From: Serratia silvae
GTDB lineage: Bacteria > Pseudomonadota > Gammaproteobacteria > Enterobacterales > Enterobacteriaceae
Length of the DNA stretch: 64,000 bases
Assembly: GCF_023282985.1 (NCBI RefSeq)
Contig: NZ_JAGQDC010000015.1
Coordinates: forward strand, 62,001 to 126,000
Direction: 5' to 3'
The position numbers were made by a program, and so were the translations under genes. Of the stretch, positions 37,401-48,042 are shown in pieces (the stretch's first letter is position 1; each line of letters opens with the position of its first letter). The notes beneath the pieces were generated by a model. The model did no database searches, was not told the DNA's origin, and was given only the letters and a program-made list of their open reading frames with translations.

Positions 37401-38414
37401 TTAATTCAAGGCCTGTATTTCTTGCCAAACCTCATCGACAGTAACATCGACGCAATCACCCGACTCGGTTTGCAGGATCCGATATTGCCCGCTCCACGGA
37501 TGCCAAGACTCTTTATCCGTATCGCCAAAGAATACCACCATGCTTTTATTCAGTGCCGCGGCCAGATGCATCTGGCCACCGTCGCTGCACAGTACCCTGT
37601 CGCATAACTCGAAACCGGCCAACAGTTCGCGTACCGAGGCCGTTGGGTAAAGCGCTACCCTTTCATTCTGGCAGCCAGCCAATAACTGCTCGGCTCGCTT
37701 TTGATCGCCGATATCATCAGGCGTCAGCGTCCCCTGCGGTGACCAGAAGATCAGCACGCCGGTGGTGGGATCGGCAACCAGGCGGTTGATGATTTCGGCA
37801 TAGCGCTCAATGGGCCAGCGCCGTTTTGGGCTGCGGCTGCTGATATGCACGGCAAACACCCGCTCAACCGGGGGCAACAGGCTATGCAAACGTTGCTGCG
37901 CTTGCTGCTGCTCTTCCGCAGTGAGGAAAACCTTCACCGGGGGAATGGGAATGGAGTGATCGGTGATGGCAGACAGGTAGCTGAAAGTGTGTTCCACCTG
38001 ATGCTTGCCGTGAAAATCCGCCGCGCGGAAAGGATGATGAATTTCACTGGTACCAAGATCTGCACCAATAATATTTTTAACCCCGGCCATTTTTGCCAGG
38101 CGCAGGCTATATTTGCACCGCACCGGGTTAGCCAGAATGGCCGCATCAAACTTGATTTTTCTCAGCTGCAAAAATATCATCAGCCGTTCAAAATAGACTC
38201 CCAAGGTAGTCTCATTCTTGGCCTTGTGTTTGGCCTTCTTATAAACAAACACCTTGGTGAGATGCGGGTTATTTTTCACCACATCCTGGCTGACTTTATT
38301 GATAAGCAGATAGAGGTTGGCGTCAGGGTAAGCGGTTTTCACCCCTTCAATCAGCGGGGTAGTACACACGAGATCACCAATATTGTCGCGGCGGATAATT
38401 AAAATATTCTTCAT
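37401..38414 (-). CDS. GT9 family glycosyltransferase (putative heptosyltransferase), LPS core
   Basis: A 337-residue GT9 protein. The start is set at MKNILIIRRDNIGDLVCTTPLIEGVKTAYPDA, where the conserved N-terminal strand begins; 13 extra upstream codons are open but unlike the family. It also has FAVHISSRSPKRRWPIERYAEII and the donor site VLCSDGGQMHLAAALNKSMVVFFGDTDKESWHPW. It is transcribed against waaQ-wabG-wabH and away from waaA. Its role is open; it may transfer one heptose of the outer-core Hep-Hep branch reported for Serratia marcescens. Confidence 0.82.
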   Translation of the reverse strand: MKNILIIRRDNIGDLVCTTPLIEGVKTAYPDANLYLLINKVSQDVVKNNPHLTKVFVYKKAKHKAKNETTLGVYFERLMIFLQLRKIKFDAAILANPVRCKYSLRLAKMAGVKNIIGADLGTSEIHHPFRAADFHGKHQVEHTFSYLSAITDHSIPIPPVKVFLTAEEQQQAQQRLHSLLPPVERVFAVHISSRSPKRRWPIERYAEIINRLVADPTTGVLIFWSPQGTLTPDDIGDQKRAEQLLAGCQNERVALYPTASVRELLAGFELCDRVLCSDGGQMHLAAALNKSMVVFFGDTDKESWHPWSGQYRILQTESGDCVDVTVDEVWQEIQALN

Positions 38415-38537
38415 TACAAACCTATCGGCGACATCTCTCGCCTGTTGTCCCAACCTGACACCGAGCCACCAAGTTAGCGCCTTTCCCTTCCGGTTATGGT
38501 ACTATTCTGGATAACCCATATAAATGAAATTGATAGA

Positions 38538-39815
38538 ATGCTGCTCCGTTTATATCAGGTACTACTCTACCTTATCCAACCCCTGATCTGGCTCCGCCTA
38601 CTGCTGCGCAGCCGCAAAGCACCAGCCTACCGTAAACGCTGGGCGGAACGCTATGGTTTCTGCGCCGGGAAAGTAGTATCGGGCGGCATTATGCTGCATT
38701 CCGTTTCTGTTGGCGAAACCCTGGCGGCGATCCCGCTGGTTCGCGCCCTGCGCCATCGTTACCCTTATTTGCCGATTACTGTGACCACAATGACGCCAAC
38801 GGGTTCCGAACGAGTGCAATCCGCTTTCGGTAAAGATGTGCATCACGTCTATCTGCCTTACGATCTGCCGGGTTCGATGCGCCGTTTCCTCGATCAGGTA
38901 GATCCCAAGCTGGTGATCATCATGGAAACCGAGCTGTGGCCCAACCTGATTAACGCCCTGCATCAGCGCCAAATCCCGCTGGTGATTGCCAACGCGCGTC
39001 TTTCTGCCCGTTCAGCGGCTGGCTACAAGAAAATCGGCGGTTTTATCCGTGATATCCTGCGCCGTATTACCCTAATCGCTGCGCAAAATCAGGAAGACGG
39101 CGAGCGCTTTATCGAACTGGGCCTCAAACGTTCACAGCTGACCGTCACCGGCAGCCTGAAGTTTGATATCTCCGTAACGCCAGAGCTGGCTGCCAGAGCC
39201 GTTACGCTACGCCGCCAATGGGCACCACGCCGCCCGGTGTGGATCGCCACCAGTACCCACGAAGGTGAAGAAACCATACTGCTGGAAGCCCACCGCCGGT
39301 TGCTGGAAAAACACCCCGACCTATTACTTATCCTAGTGCCACGCCACCCTGAGCGCTTCCCAACCGCCAAAGAGCTGACGCAAAAAGCGGGCTTCAGCTA
39401 CACCACCCGCAGCAGCGGCGAAATCCCTTCCGGCAGCACGCAGGTCGTGATTGGCGATACCATGGGCGAACTGATGCTGCTGTACGGCATTGCCGATCTG
39501 GCCTTCGTCGGTGGCAGCCTGGTTGAGCGCGGGGGGCATAACCCACTGGAAGCGGCCGCCCATGCCATTCCGGTGCTGATGGGCCCACATACGTTCAACT
39601 TCAAAGATATCTGCGCCAAACTCTCCGAAGCGGGCGGGATGATCACCATCAGCGATGTCGATTCGTTGGTGAAAGAGATAGAAACACTGCTGACCGATGA
39701 AGATTATCGCCGCTATTACGGCCGCCACGCGGTTGAAGTGTTGTATCAGAACCAGGGGGCGTTGCAACGCCTGCTGCAACTGTTGGAGCCACACCTGCCG
39801 CCACGGAGCCACTGA
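38538..39815 (+). CDS. waaA: WaaA (KdtA), Kdo transferase
   Basis: GT30 bifunctional enzyme that adds two Kdo residues from CMP-Kdo to lipid IVA. It has 425 residues from this ATG, the E. coli length; the frame is open 14 codons further upstream. It has an N-terminal membrane anchor (LYQVLLYLIQPLIWLRLLL), HSVSVGETLAAIPLVRAL with the catalytic-base region, METELWPNLI, VTGSLKFD, STHEGEE and GGSLVERGGHNPLEAAA. It abuts waaE, whose ATG follows its stop directly. Confidence 0.97.
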   Translation: MLLRLYQVLLYLIQPLIWLRLLLRSRKAPAYRKRWAERYGFCAGKVVSGGIMLHSVSVGETLAAIPLVRALRHRYPYLPITVTTMTPTGSERVQSAFGKDVHHVYLPYDLPGSMRRFLDQVDPKLVIIMETELWPNLINALHQRQIPLVIANARLSARSAAGYKKIGGFIRDILRRITLIAAQNQEDGERFIELGLKRSQLTVTGSLKFDISVTPELAARAVTLRRQWAPRRPVWIATSTHEGEETILLEAHRRLLEKHPDLLLILVPRHPERFPTAKELTQKAGFSYTTRSSGEIPSGSTQVVIGDTMGELMLLYGIADLAFVGGSLVERGGHNPLEAAAHAIPVLMGPHTFNFKDICAKLSEAGGMITISDVDSLVKEIETLLTDEDYRRYYGRHAVEVLYQNQGALQRLLQLLEPHLPPRSH

Positions 39816-40589
39816 ATGAGCCACCGTAACAGCCTGTCGGTAGTGATGATTGCCAAAAACGAAGCCGAGTTGCTGAGCGAGTGCCTGCAATCGGTCGCCT
39901 GGGCTGATGAAATCATCGTGCTCGACTCCGGCAGCAGCGACAGCTCCGTCGCTTTGGCGGAAAGTTTGGGTGCCAAGGTATTTACCCATACCGATTGGCA
40001 AGGCTTCGGCAAGCAGCGGCAGAAGGCGCAAAGCTACGCCACTCAGGATTACGTACTGATGATCGACGCCGACGAGCGCGTCACGCCAGAATTGCGCCAC
40101 TCCATCGAGCAGGTATTAGCCAACGCCGACGATAACGTCGTCTATAGCCTGGGCCGCCGTAACCTGTTTCTTGGCCGCTTTATGCGCCACAGCGGCTGGT
40201 ACCCCGATCGGGTCAACCGGCTGTATGCCAATCAGCGCTATCGCTATAACGACGACCTGGTCCATGAATCCCTCAACACCGGCGGCGCAAAAGTCGTGCC
40301 ACTGCAAGGCGATCTGCTGCACCTGACCTGCCGTGACTTTTTTGCCTTCCAGCGCAAACAACTGCATTACGCCGAGCAGTGGGCAATCCAACGCCACCAG
40401 GCCGGTAAGCGCTGCGGTTATCTGTCGATTCTCACCCACACGCTGGGTGCGTTCTGCAAAACCTGGCTGCTGCGGGCCGGTTTCCTCGACGGCAAACAGG
40501 GCTTGCTGTTAGCCGTGGTCAACGCGCAATATACCTTCAATAAATATGCCGCACTGTGGGCATTGGGCCGCAACTATTCAGAGAAGTGA
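39816..40589 (+). CDS. waaE: WaaE (KdtX), LPS core beta-1,4-glucosyltransferase
   Basis: GT2-family transferase of 257 residues. In Klebsiella and Serratia it adds beta-glucose to O-4 of heptose I. Seen: [36 protein letters not shown], the metal-binding MIDADERV (DAD), [11 protein letters not shown] and the C-terminal basic region. It starts directly after the waaA stop codon, and coaD follows three bases after its own stop, the classical waaA-waaE-coaD order. Confidence 0.94.
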   Translation: MSHRNSLSVVMIAKNEAELLSECLQSVAWADEIIVLDSGSSDSSVALAESLGAKVFTHTDWQGFGKQRQKAQSYATQDYVLMIDADERVTPELRHSIEQVLANADDNVVYSLGRRNLFLGRFMRHSGWYPDRVNRLYANQRYRYNDDLVHESLNTGGAKVVPLQGDLLHLTCRDFFAFQRKQLHYAEQWAIQRHQAGKRCGYLSILTHTLGAFCKTWLLRAGFLDGKQGLLLAVVNAQYTFNKYAALWALGRNYSEK

Positions 40590-41078
<489 letters not shown>

Positions 41079-41888
41079 TCAGTGCTGGCAGCGGCGGCAG
41101 AAGAAGGTGCTGCGCTGCCCGTGTTTGGCGCTCTCGATCGGTGTGCCACAGGCGCGGCAGGGTTCACCTGCCCGGCCATAGACCTGCAGTTCCTGCGCAA
41201 AATACCCCGGCTTACCGTCCGACTGCAGGAAGTCACGCAGCGTTGTTCCCCCTTGTTCAATTGAACGCAGCAACACCGCCTTGATGGTTTCGGCCAACAG
41301 ATCCGCCTGCGCCTTGGTCAAGGATCCCGCCTGACGATCCGGTAGGATCCCGGCGGTAAACAGCGATTCGCTGGCATAGATATTCCCCACGCCAACCACC
41401 AGCTTGTTATCCATCAACCAAGGCTTGATCAGCGTACGCTTATTACGTGATTTCTCGTACAGGTAGGTGCCATTAAACTCTTCGCCCAGAGGTTCGGGGC
41501 CAAGATGAGCCAATACGTTGCTGGTGGCCAGATCTTCACACCACAGCCACGCACCAAAACGGCGCGGGTCGGTGTAGCGCAGGATAAAACCGTTGCTCAT
41601 CACCAGATCGACATGGTCATGCTTACCTGCCTCGGTTTCCTCTGCCAGCATACGTAAGCTGCCGGACATCCCCAGATGCACGATAATCCAGCCGTGGTCC
41701 AACTCGATCAGTAGATACTTGGCACGGCGCTGTACGCTGCGCACCGGCCGATCGCTCAACGCCAGGATCTGCTCGGAGACCGGCCAACGCAGGCGAGCGT
41801 TACGCACCACCGCATACTGGATGTTGTGGCCAACAAGATAAGGCTCAATGCCACGGCGGCTGGTTTCGACTTCTGGTAATTCAGGCAT
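41079..41888 (-). CDS. mutM: MutM (Fpg), formamidopyrimidine-DNA glycosylase
   Basis: DNA repair glycosylase/AP lyase for 8-oxoguanine and ring-opened purines. It has 269 residues (E. coli 269). The N-terminal catalytic proline follows the initiator Met ([20 protein letters not shown]). The beta-strand [10 protein letters not shown], the helix-two-turn-helix region and the C-terminal zinc finger [25 protein letters not shown] with four cysteines are all intact. Convergent with coaD. An ERIC lies upstream of its start. Confidence 0.97.
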   Translation of the reverse strand: MPELPEVETSRRGIEPYLVGHNIQYAVVRNARLRWPVSEQILALSDRPVRSVQRRAKYLLIELDHGWIIVHLGMSGSLRMLAEETEAGKHDHVDLVMSNGFILRYTDPRRFGAWLWCEDLATSNVLAHLGPEPLGEEFNGTYLYEKSRNKRTLIKPWLMDNKLVVGVGNIYASESLFTAGILPDRQAGSLTKAQADLLAETIKAVLLRSIEQGGTTLRDFLQSDGKPGYFAQELQVYGRAGEPCRACGTPIESAKHGQRSTFFCRRCQH

Positions 41889-41917
41889 GACTGGCTCCCT
41901 CTCTGCGTTTTTCTACT

Positions 41918-42042
41918 TTACCCTATGAATTTCAAGCTGTAGCTAGGCGACAAGAGCGTTAACTCCCTGGAGTTTACTTAGGTAAATGACAGGGATTCAC
42001 GCTCGCAGGTAACAACGCTACAGCTTGAAAGGCGACGGGTAG
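41918..42042. repeat. ERIC repeat 2
   Basis: A copy of about 125 bp running from TTACCCTATGAATTTCAAGC to GGCGACGGGTA, the reverse orientation to repeat 1. The centre is more diverged (CTCCCTGGAGTTTACTTAGGTAAATGACAGGG) but keeps the paired GTTTACTTAGGTAAAT core. It lies between mutM and the rpmG terminator. Confidence 0.92.
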
Positions 42043-42053
42043 CTTTATAAATG

Positions 42054-42077
42054 AAAAAACCCGGCCGAGGCCGGGTT
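42054..42077 (-). terminator. Terminator of rpmBG
   Basis: Nine-bp stem AACCCGGCC/GGCCGGGTT with loop GA (42058-42077) and, on the minus strand, a run of six T (42059-42054). It ends the rpmB-rpmG transcript. Confidence 0.92.
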
Positions 42078-42095
42078 TTCATTAATCCACTAAAA

Positions 42096-42697
<602 letters not shown>

Positions 42698-42703
42698 TGG
42701 CGT

Positions 42704-42732
42704 AGTATACGCTCTGAAGCGTAAGTGCTCAA
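42704..42732 (-). promoter_or_regulatory. Promoter of rpmBG
   Basis: On the minus strand -35 TTGAGC (42732-42727), a 17-base spacer and -10 TATACT (42709-42704). It lies just past the radC stop codon (42777) and fits a strong housekeeping promoter. Confidence 0.8.
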
Positions 42733-42776
42733 GTCCCGAACAGCTAAAGATCCCTCAAGGATCGCGAAAAAGTTGC

Positions 42777-43466
42777 TTATAGCCATCCGCGCTCGGCAAA
42801 AGAGACGCATTCACCCCGGCCTATCACCAAATGATCGAGCACTCGGATCTCCAATAACTGGCAGGCATTAACCACTTGCTCGGTTATCAAACGGTCGGCG
42901 TGACTGGGTTCAGCCTTACCCGAAGGATGATTATGCGCCAGAATGAGGGCTGCTGCATTAGCCTTCAACGCCGCACGCACAATTTCTCTTGGGTGGACAA
43001 CGACGCTGTTGATGGTACCAGCAAACATCTCCTGATGGCGAATAACCCGGTGCTGATTGTCTAAAAACAACACTAAAAACACCTCTCGCTCATGGTTAGC
43101 CAGCAAACTGTGTAGGTAATGCTGGGTAATTTTTGGGTTCAGCAGCGCATTTTCCAGCAAATGGGGGCCGGAAAACAGCCTGAGTGCTAATTCGGAAATT
43201 GCCTGCAACTGCGCATAGGTGGCAATCCCCAGCCCTTTCTGACTACGAAATTGTTCGTAGTCCGCCGAAACCAGGTGATACAGCGAACCAAAGTGCGCCA
43301 GCAGCTGTTCAGCCCGCTGTGAGACGTGCACCCCAGGTAGCCCGGTTCGCAAAAAGATCGCCAGCAGCTCCATATCGGATAGCGCCGCAGCGCCATCACG
43401 CATCAATTTTTCCCTGGGTGCCAAAGCCCCAGGCCATAACGACATATCCTGACGGCTCATTGCCAC
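42777..43466 (-). CDS. radC: RadC (YicR), JAMM/MPN domain protein
   Basis: A 229-residue member of the RadC family. The N-terminal helix-hairpin-helix-like part ([29 protein letters not shown]) is followed by the JAB/MPN metalloprotease-like domain with [18 protein letters not shown] (His, His, Asp zinc ligands). The old link to DNA repair has not held up, and its true role is uncertain. The gene lies between rpmB and coaBC as in E. coli (yicR). The N-terminal [11 protein letters not shown] differs slightly from E. coli, and a Met three codons later could also start it. Confidence 0.92.
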   Translation of the reverse strand: MAMSRQDMSLWPGALAPREKLMRDGAAALSDMELLAIFLRTGLPGVHVSQRAEQLLAHFGSLYHLVSADYEQFRSQKGLGIATYAQLQAISELALRLFSGPHLLENALLNPKITQHYLHSLLANHEREVFLVLFLDNQHRVIRHQEMFAGTINSVVVHPREIVRAALKANAAALILAHNHPSGKAEPSHADRLITEQVVNACQLLEIRVLDHLVIGRGECVSFAERGWL

Positions 43467-43602
43467 CTCCCTGCCTGCTACAGCAGCATGTCACGGGGAA
43501 TTTCATCGCGCGACAGGTGATTGATAATATTGCGAAGTGTTACGAAAAACCGCATGTAACTGGCTGCATACACAGCAGAATCGCTCAACCTGGCAGCGGT
43601 TA

Positions 43603-43611
43603 TGCTAAAAT
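43603..43611 (+). promoter_or_regulatory. Extended -10 promoter of coaBC
   Basis: TGC-TAAAAT forms an extended -10 element about 33 bases before the coaBC start. No good -35 is visible, which is usual for extended -10 promoters. The opposite-strand radC start is 137 bases away. Confidence 0.5.
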
Positions 43612-43643
43612 GTTCGCCTCTTTCGGTTTTCAATCGGACAATC

Positions 43644-44861
43644 ATGATGACGGGACTTTCCGGCAAACATATTGTGCTTGGCATCAGTGGCGGTATTGCC
43701 GCTTACAAATGCCCTGAGCTGGTGCGCCGCCTGCGCGATAGAGGCGCCGAGGTAAGAGTGGTGATGACCAGCGCAGCCAAAGCCTTCATTACCCCACTGA
43801 CGCTGCAGGCCGTTTCCGGTTATCCGGTTTTCGACGATCTGCTGGATCCCGCAGCAGAAGCCGCCATGGGCCATATTGAATTGGGTAAATGGGCCGATCT
43901 GGTGATCCTGGCCCCGGCCACCGCCGATCTGCTGGCCCGCGTTGCCGCCGGCATGGCCAACGATCTGCTGACCACGGTCTGCCTGGCCACGGATGCTCCG
44001 ATCGCGGCAGCACCGGCCATGAACCAGCAGATGTACCGCGCCGCCGCCACTCAGGCCAATCTACAGACCCTACAAGGGCGTGGTTTGCTGCTGTGGGGGC
44101 CAGACAGCGGTAGCCAGGCCTGTGGCGATATCGGACCGGGCCGCATGCTGGATCCGTTGGCGATAGTGGAGCTGGCTAACGCTCATTTCTCTGCACCGCA
44201 GGATCTGCAACATTTAAAGATTATGATCACCGCAGGCCCCACCCGTGAGGCACTGGATCCGGTGCGTTTCATCAGCAACCACAGCTCCGGCAAGATGGGT
44301 TTTGCTATCGCGAAGGCCGCCGCCGCTCGTGGTGCGCAAGTGACGTTGGTCGCCGGGCCGGTCAACCTGCCTACACCGCCTTGGGTTACCCGTGTGGATG
44401 TCGTCAGCGCGCTGGAAATGGAGCAAGCCGTGCAACAGCACGCCACGCAGCAGAACATCTTTATCTCCTGCGCCGCCGTGGCGGACTATCGCGCCGAACA
44501 GATTGCCGATGAGAAAATCAAAAAGCAGGGTGATGAAATCACCCTCAAGATGATCAAGAATCCCGATATTGTCGCGGGCGTTGCCGCGATGAGCAAAAAT
44601 CGTCCGTTTGTCGTCGGGTTTGCGGCTGAAACCCAGAATGTGGAAGAATACGCGCGACAAAAACTACTGCGTAAGAAACTGGATTTAATCTGTGCTAACG
44701 ATGTATCGCTTGCAGAGCACGGTTTTAACAGTGATACCAATGCCCTGCATCTTTTTTGGCAGGATGGAGACAAGCGCCTGCCGCATAGCGACAAAGCACT
44801 CCTTGGCCAACGTTTACTAGACGAGATAGTCAGCCGTTATGATGAAAAAAATCGACGTTAA
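43644..44861 (+). CDS. coaBC: CoaBC (Dfp), phosphopantothenoylcysteine synthetase/decarboxylase
   Basis: Bifunctional CoA-synthesis enzyme: the C-terminal CoaB joins 4'-phosphopantothenate and cysteine using CTP, and the N-terminal FMN-dependent CoaC decarboxylates the product. It has 405 residues (E. coli 406). CoaC shows [24 protein letters not shown], the His in [18 protein letters not shown] and the Cys-bearing [12 protein letters not shown]. CoaB shows [25 protein letters not shown] and KNPDIVAG. Start at the first of two adjacent ATGs; the open frame begins 14 codons earlier. It overlaps dut by 23 bases. Confidence 0.96.
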   Translation: MMTGLSGKHIVLGISGGIAAYKCPELVRRLRDRGAEVRVVMTSAAKAFITPLTLQAVSGYPVFDDLLDPAAEAAMGHIELGKWADLVILAPATADLLARVAAGMANDLLTTVCLATDAPIAAAPAMNQQMYRAAATQANLQTLQGRGLLLWGPDSGSQACGDIGPGRMLDPLAIVELANAHFSAPQDLQHLKIMITAGPTREALDPVRFISNHSSGKMGFAIAKAAAARGAQVTLVAGPVNLPTPPWVTRVDVVSALEMEQAVQQHATQQNIFISCAAVADYRAEQIADEKIKKQGDEITLKMIKNPDIVAGVAAMSKNRPFVVGFAAETQNVEEYARQKLLRKKLDLICANDVSLAEHGFNSDTNALHLFWQDGDKRLPHSDKALLGQRLLDEIVSRYDEKNRR

Positions 44862-45297
44862 GATCCTTGACCCACGTATCGGTCAAGATTTCCCATTGCC
44901 GACCTATGCCACCCCAGGCTCTGCCGGGCTTGATCTGCGCGCCTGTCTGGACAGCGCGGTTGAGCTGGCACCAGGCGAAACCACCCTGCTGCCTACCGGC
45001 CTGGCTATCCACATCGCCGATACCGGTCTTGCAGCAGTGATCCTGCCACGCTCCGGTCTGGGCCATAAGCACGGCGTAGTGCTGGGTAACCTGGTTGGCC
45101 TGATCGATTCCGATTATCAGGGCCAGTTGATGGTATCCGTATGGAACCGTGGTCAGAAATCCTTCACTATCGAGCCGGGTGAGCGCATCGCACAGATGGT
45201 ATTTGTGCCAGTGGTACAAGCCGAGTTTAATCTGGTGGAAGAGTTCGATAGCAGCGAACGTGGTACCGGTGGCTTTGGCCACTCGGGTCGCCAATAG
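44839..45297 (+). CDS. dut: Dut, deoxyuridine triphosphatase
   Basis: Homotrimeric dUTPase that makes dUMP and keeps uracil out of DNA. It has 152 residues (E. coli 151 or 152). The five dUTPase motifs are present: [38 protein letters not shown], and the C-terminal [10 protein letters not shown] that closes over the substrate. The start lies inside coaBC; the two are read together. Confidence 0.97.
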   Translation: MMKKIDVKILDPRIGQDFPLPTYATPGSAGLDLRACLDSAVELAPGETTLLPTGLAIHIADTGLAAVILPRSGLGHKHGVVLGNLVGLIDSDYQGQLMVSVWNRGQKSFTIEPGERIAQMVFVPVVQAEFNLVEEFDSSERGTGGFGHSGRQ

Positions 45298-45638
45298 ATT
45301 GCGCCCGTAACAGGATAATTGGCAGGGATGGCGTCTACAATGCGGCACGGTTGGTACCGCACGGAGAATAAAGGTCTGCAAGACCATATACCCTATGGAT
45401 TTCAAGTTACAGCCAGGCGACAAGTTTGTTCATCCCCAGTCACTTACTTTTGTAAGTGACTGGGGTGGACACAACGCTGTAGCTTGAAAGACGACGGGTA
45501 TGACCTAAAAACACCGCACAACAGCGATCATATAAGCCGCACAGAGTTTGCTCTGCAACGGCCGGTGCGCGGGTTTTCGCAAATCTATACCCGAAGAGAT
45601 TGAGGGGATAAGCCGTTTTAGCAAGGGTCTAATCAAAC
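45298..45638. other. dut-slmA intergenic region
   Basis: A 341-base gap. It holds ERIC repeat 3 (45387-45501), which can fold at the end of the dut message, and then about 137 bases that should carry the slmA promoter. I see no ORF, tRNA or clear terminator besides the ERIC. Confidence 0.6.
45387..45501. repeat. ERIC repeat 3
   Basis: A copy of about 115 bp from TATACCCTATGGATTTCAAG to GACGACGGGTAT. The centre is a perfect palindrome, CCCCAGTCACTTAC-TTTT-GTAAGTGACTGGGG, the most symmetrical core of the four copies. It is about 12 bp shorter than the consensus. Confidence 0.95.
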
Positions 45639-46235
45639 ATGGCAGAAAAAGAAAATACCAAAAGGAATCGGCGTGAGGAGATATTGCAGGCGTTAGCCCA
45701 GATGCTGGAATCCAGCGACGGCAGCCAGCGCATTACCACAGCCAAGCTTGCCGCAAACGTTGGTGTCTCTGAGGCTGCCCTTTATCGGCATTTCCCCAGC
45801 AAGACGCGGATGTTTGACAGCCTGATCGAGTTTATTGAAGACAGCCTGATAACGCGTATCAACCTGATCTTGCAGGATGAAAAAGAGACGTTCAACCGTC
45901 TACGCCTGATTGTGTTGTTGGTGCTAGGGTTTGCAGAACGCAATCCAGGCCTGACCAGGATTATGACCGGCCACGCGCTGATGTTTGAGCAAGATCGCCT
46001 GCAAGGCAGGATCAACCAGTTGTTCGAGCGTATAGAAGCGCAACTGCGTCAAGTATTGAAGGAACGTAAGCTCCGGGAAGGAAAAGGCTTTATCGTCGAT
46101 GAAACCTTGCTGGCGAGCCAGATACTGGCTTTCTGTGAAGGGATGCTGTCGCGCTATGTTCGCTCCGAATTCCGCTACCGCCCAACGCAGGATTTCGATG
46201 CCCGCTGGCCGCTGTTAGCGGCACAACTGCAATAA
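45639..46235 (+). CDS. slmA: SlmA (Ttk), nucleoid occlusion factor
   Basis: TetR-family DNA-binding protein that binds SBS sites over the chromosome and blocks FtsZ assembly there. It has 198 residues, the E. coli length. Helix-turn-helix about 30-55 ([36 protein letters not shown]); the rest is the all-helical dimer and FtsZ-binding part ([21 protein letters not shown]). It stands alone between two ERICs, upstream of convergent pyrE. Confidence 0.97.
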   Translation: MAEKENTKRNRREEILQALAQMLESSDGSQRITTAKLAANVGVSEAALYRHFPSKTRMFDSLIEFIEDSLITRINLILQDEKETFNRLRLIVLLVLGFAERNPGLTRIMTGHALMFEQDRLQGRINQLFERIEAQLRQVLKERKLREGKGFIVDETLLASQILAFCEGMLSRYVRSEFRYRPTQDFDARWPLLAAQLQ

Positions 46236-46269
46236 TAAAGGATTGAATCGGTAGTACTCCATAGCCGTT

Positions 46270-46449
46270 TATACCCTATGGATTTTGAGTTGGCCGCTCT
46301 TGCGCATCCCTGCGCTCGCGGCATTTGTACATCCATGTACATCACAGCTAGGCGACAAGCTTACTCATCCCCAGGAGCTTACTTTTCGTAAGTGACTGGG
46401 GTGAGTAAGTGCAGGTAACAACGCTGCAGCTTGAAAGACGACGGGTATA
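46270..46449. repeat. ERIC repeat 4, with a 52-bp internal insertion
   Basis: A 180-bp element between convergent slmA and pyrE. Its outer parts match the other copies (TATACCCTATGGATTTTGAG at the left, CTTGAAAGACGACGGGTATA at the right, CCCCAGGAGCTTAC...GTAAGTGACTGGGG in the centre). A foreign stretch, about 46292-46343, sits after the left end. The stretch contains GTACAT-CC-ATGTAC and a GC-rich imperfect repeat (CCGCTCTTGCGC...GCGCTCGCGG). Confidence 0.92.
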
Positions 46450-46475
46450 ACCGGGTTTAGCCCGGCGTTATTACT

Positions 46476-47117
46476 TTAAACCCCGTACTGCTCGCGATAG
46501 GCCCGCACAGCCACCAGGCTTTCTGCCATTTCCGGCTGTTCTTCCAGGTAAGCAATCAACTCCTTGAGCGTAATAATCGAGATCACTTTGCAGTGATAAT
46601 CACGCTCCACTTCCTGGATCGCAGAAATGTCGGCACGGCCACGTTCCTGACGATCGAGAGAAATCAGCACACCGGCCAAGCTGGCATTATGGGCACTGAT
46701 AATTTCCATCGATTCACGAATGGCCGTCCCGGCGGTGATCACATCATCCACCAGCATCACACGTCCCTGCAGCGGGCTGCCTACCAGCGTGCCACCTTCG
46801 CCATGCTCTTTGGCTTCTTTACGGTTGAAGCAATAAGGCACATCGCGATTGTGATGTTCCGCCAATGCCACAGCGGTGGTGGTCGCGATCGGGATACCTT
46901 TGTAGGCAGGGCCAAACAGCAGATCGAACTCGATGCCGGAATCCACCAACGCTTCGGCATAAAAACGCCCTAACAGCGCCAGATCACGCCCGGTATTAAA
47001 CAGGCCGGCATTGAAGAAATAGGGGCTGGTACGGCCGGATTTCAGGGTGAACTCGCCGAACTTCAATACCTGCTTGCGGAGCGCAAACTCGATAAACTGG
47101 CGCTGGTAGGCTTTCAT
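46476..47117 (-). CDS. pyrE: PyrE, orotate phosphoribosyltransferase
   Basis: Joins orotate and PRPP to orotidine 5'-phosphate in UMP synthesis. It has 213 residues, the E. coli length. Seen: [45 protein letters not shown], the flexible-loop [13 protein letters not shown] and the PRPP-binding [16 protein letters not shown]. Downstream of rph with an attenuator hairpin in the 82-base gap, so expression should rise when UTP is low. Confidence 0.98.
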   Translation of the reverse strand: MKAYQRQFIEFALRKQVLKFGEFTLKSGRTSPYFFNAGLFNTGRDLALLGRFYAEALVDSGIEFDLLFGPAYKGIPIATTTAVALAEHHNRDVPYCFNRKEAKEHGEGGTLVGSPLQGRVMLVDDVITAGTAIRESMEIISAHNASLAGVLISLDRQERGRADISAIQEVERDYHCKVISIITLKELIAYLEEQPEMAESLVAVRAYREQYGV

Positions 47118-47167
47118 TACTGCTTCTCCTAATTTGGTCGGTAACTTTGGTTCTATTTTCCGGGCAT

Positions 47168-47194
47168 AAAAAAGGCGACTGCTTGGTCGCCTTT
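47168..47194 (-). terminator. pyrE attenuator
   Basis: On the minus strand AAAGGCGAC-CAAGCA-GTCGCCTTT followed by a T-run. The stem starts five bases after the rph stop codon. This is the arrangement known from E. coli, where ribosomes translating the end of rph close behind a UTP-starved polymerase prevent the hairpin from forming. Confidence 0.88.
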
Positions 47195-47199
47195 AAAAA

Positions 47200-47916
47200 T
47201 CAGTCTGCCAGCGCCGCTTTCTGCGCCTGGAAGATGGTTTCGATGCCCCCTCGGGCCAGCGCCAGTAGCGCCAATAGCTCATCGTGGCTGAACGGCTCAC
47301 CCTCGGCGGTGCCTTGCACCTCGATCATGCGGCCATCTTCCATCATCACCACGTTCATATCGGTTTCTGCGGCGGAATCTTCCACATACTCCAGATCGCA
47401 CAGCGCTTCGCCACCAACGATACCTACCGAAACCGCAGCCACCATCCCTTTCATCGGATTGGCTTTCAGTTTACCGGCGGCAACCAGCGCATTCAGCGCA
47501 TCGGCCAGCGCCACACAGGCTCCAGAGATAGAAGCGGTACGGGTGCCGCCATCGGCTTGCAGCACATCGCAGTCCAAGGTGATGGTGAACTCACCGAGCT
47601 TTTTCAGATCCACTGCAGCACGCAGTGAACGAGCGATCAGACGCTGGATCTCCAACGTACGGCCACCCTGCTTGCCTTTAGCCGCTTCGCGGGCATTACG
47701 GCTGTGGGTTGAACGCGGTAACATACCGTATTCTGCGGTGATCCACCCTTGTCCCTGGCCTTTCAAGAAGCGCGGAACGCCCTCTTCTACCGTGGCGGTG
47801 CACAAAACTTTGGTATCGCCAAACTCAACCAGCACTGAACCTTCAGCGTGTTTCGTGTAGTGACGGGTCAGTGTCAGGGGGCGAACTTGTTGTGGTGCTC
47901 TGCCTGCAGGACGCAT
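47200..47916 (-). CDS. rph: Rph, RNase PH
   Basis: Phosphate-dependent 3'-to-5' exoribonuclease that trims tRNA 3' ends; hexameric. It has 238 residues, the full wild-type length: [48 protein letters not shown]. There is no sign of the frameshift known in E. coli K-12. [21 protein letters not shown] and the late [19 protein letters not shown] phosphate-binding region are intact. The frame continues 13 codons upstream, but the family N terminus begins here. First gene of rph-pyrE, divergent from yicC. Confidence 0.96.
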   Translation of the reverse strand: MRPAGRAPQQVRPLTLTRHYTKHAEGSVLVEFGDTKVLCTATVEEGVPRFLKGQGQGWITAEYGMLPRSTHSRNAREAAKGKQGGRTLEIQRLIARSLRAAVDLKKLGEFTITLDCDVLQADGGTRTASISGACVALADALNALVAAGKLKANPMKGMVAAVSVGIVGGEALCDLEYVEDSAAETDMNVVMMEDGRMIEVQGTAEGEPFSHDELLALLALARGGIETIFQAQKAALAD

Positions 47917-47953
47917 GGGCTCTCTCCGGCTTCTTATTAACGTTTGGCTGCGC

Positions 47954-47982
47954 ATTATACGGGCTTCGTGACGTTATGCCTA
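47954..47982 (-). promoter_or_regulatory. Promoter of rph-pyrE
   Basis: Minus strand -35 TAGGCA (47982-47977), 17 bases, then a consensus -10 TATAAT (47959-47954), about 38 bases before the rph start codon. Confidence 0.65.
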
Positions 47983-48042
47983 TCCTGCCCGCAGGTGCAA
48001 CGCTATAATCGTTCCATCTTTTCCTATTTACGGGTACGCACA

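Noticed and set aside
41079-41284. Plus-strand frames over mutM that look like small proteins
   Set aside because: They mirror the mutM codon pattern on the other strand, have no ribosome-binding site and match no family; the same holds for the many antisense frames in GC-rich genes.
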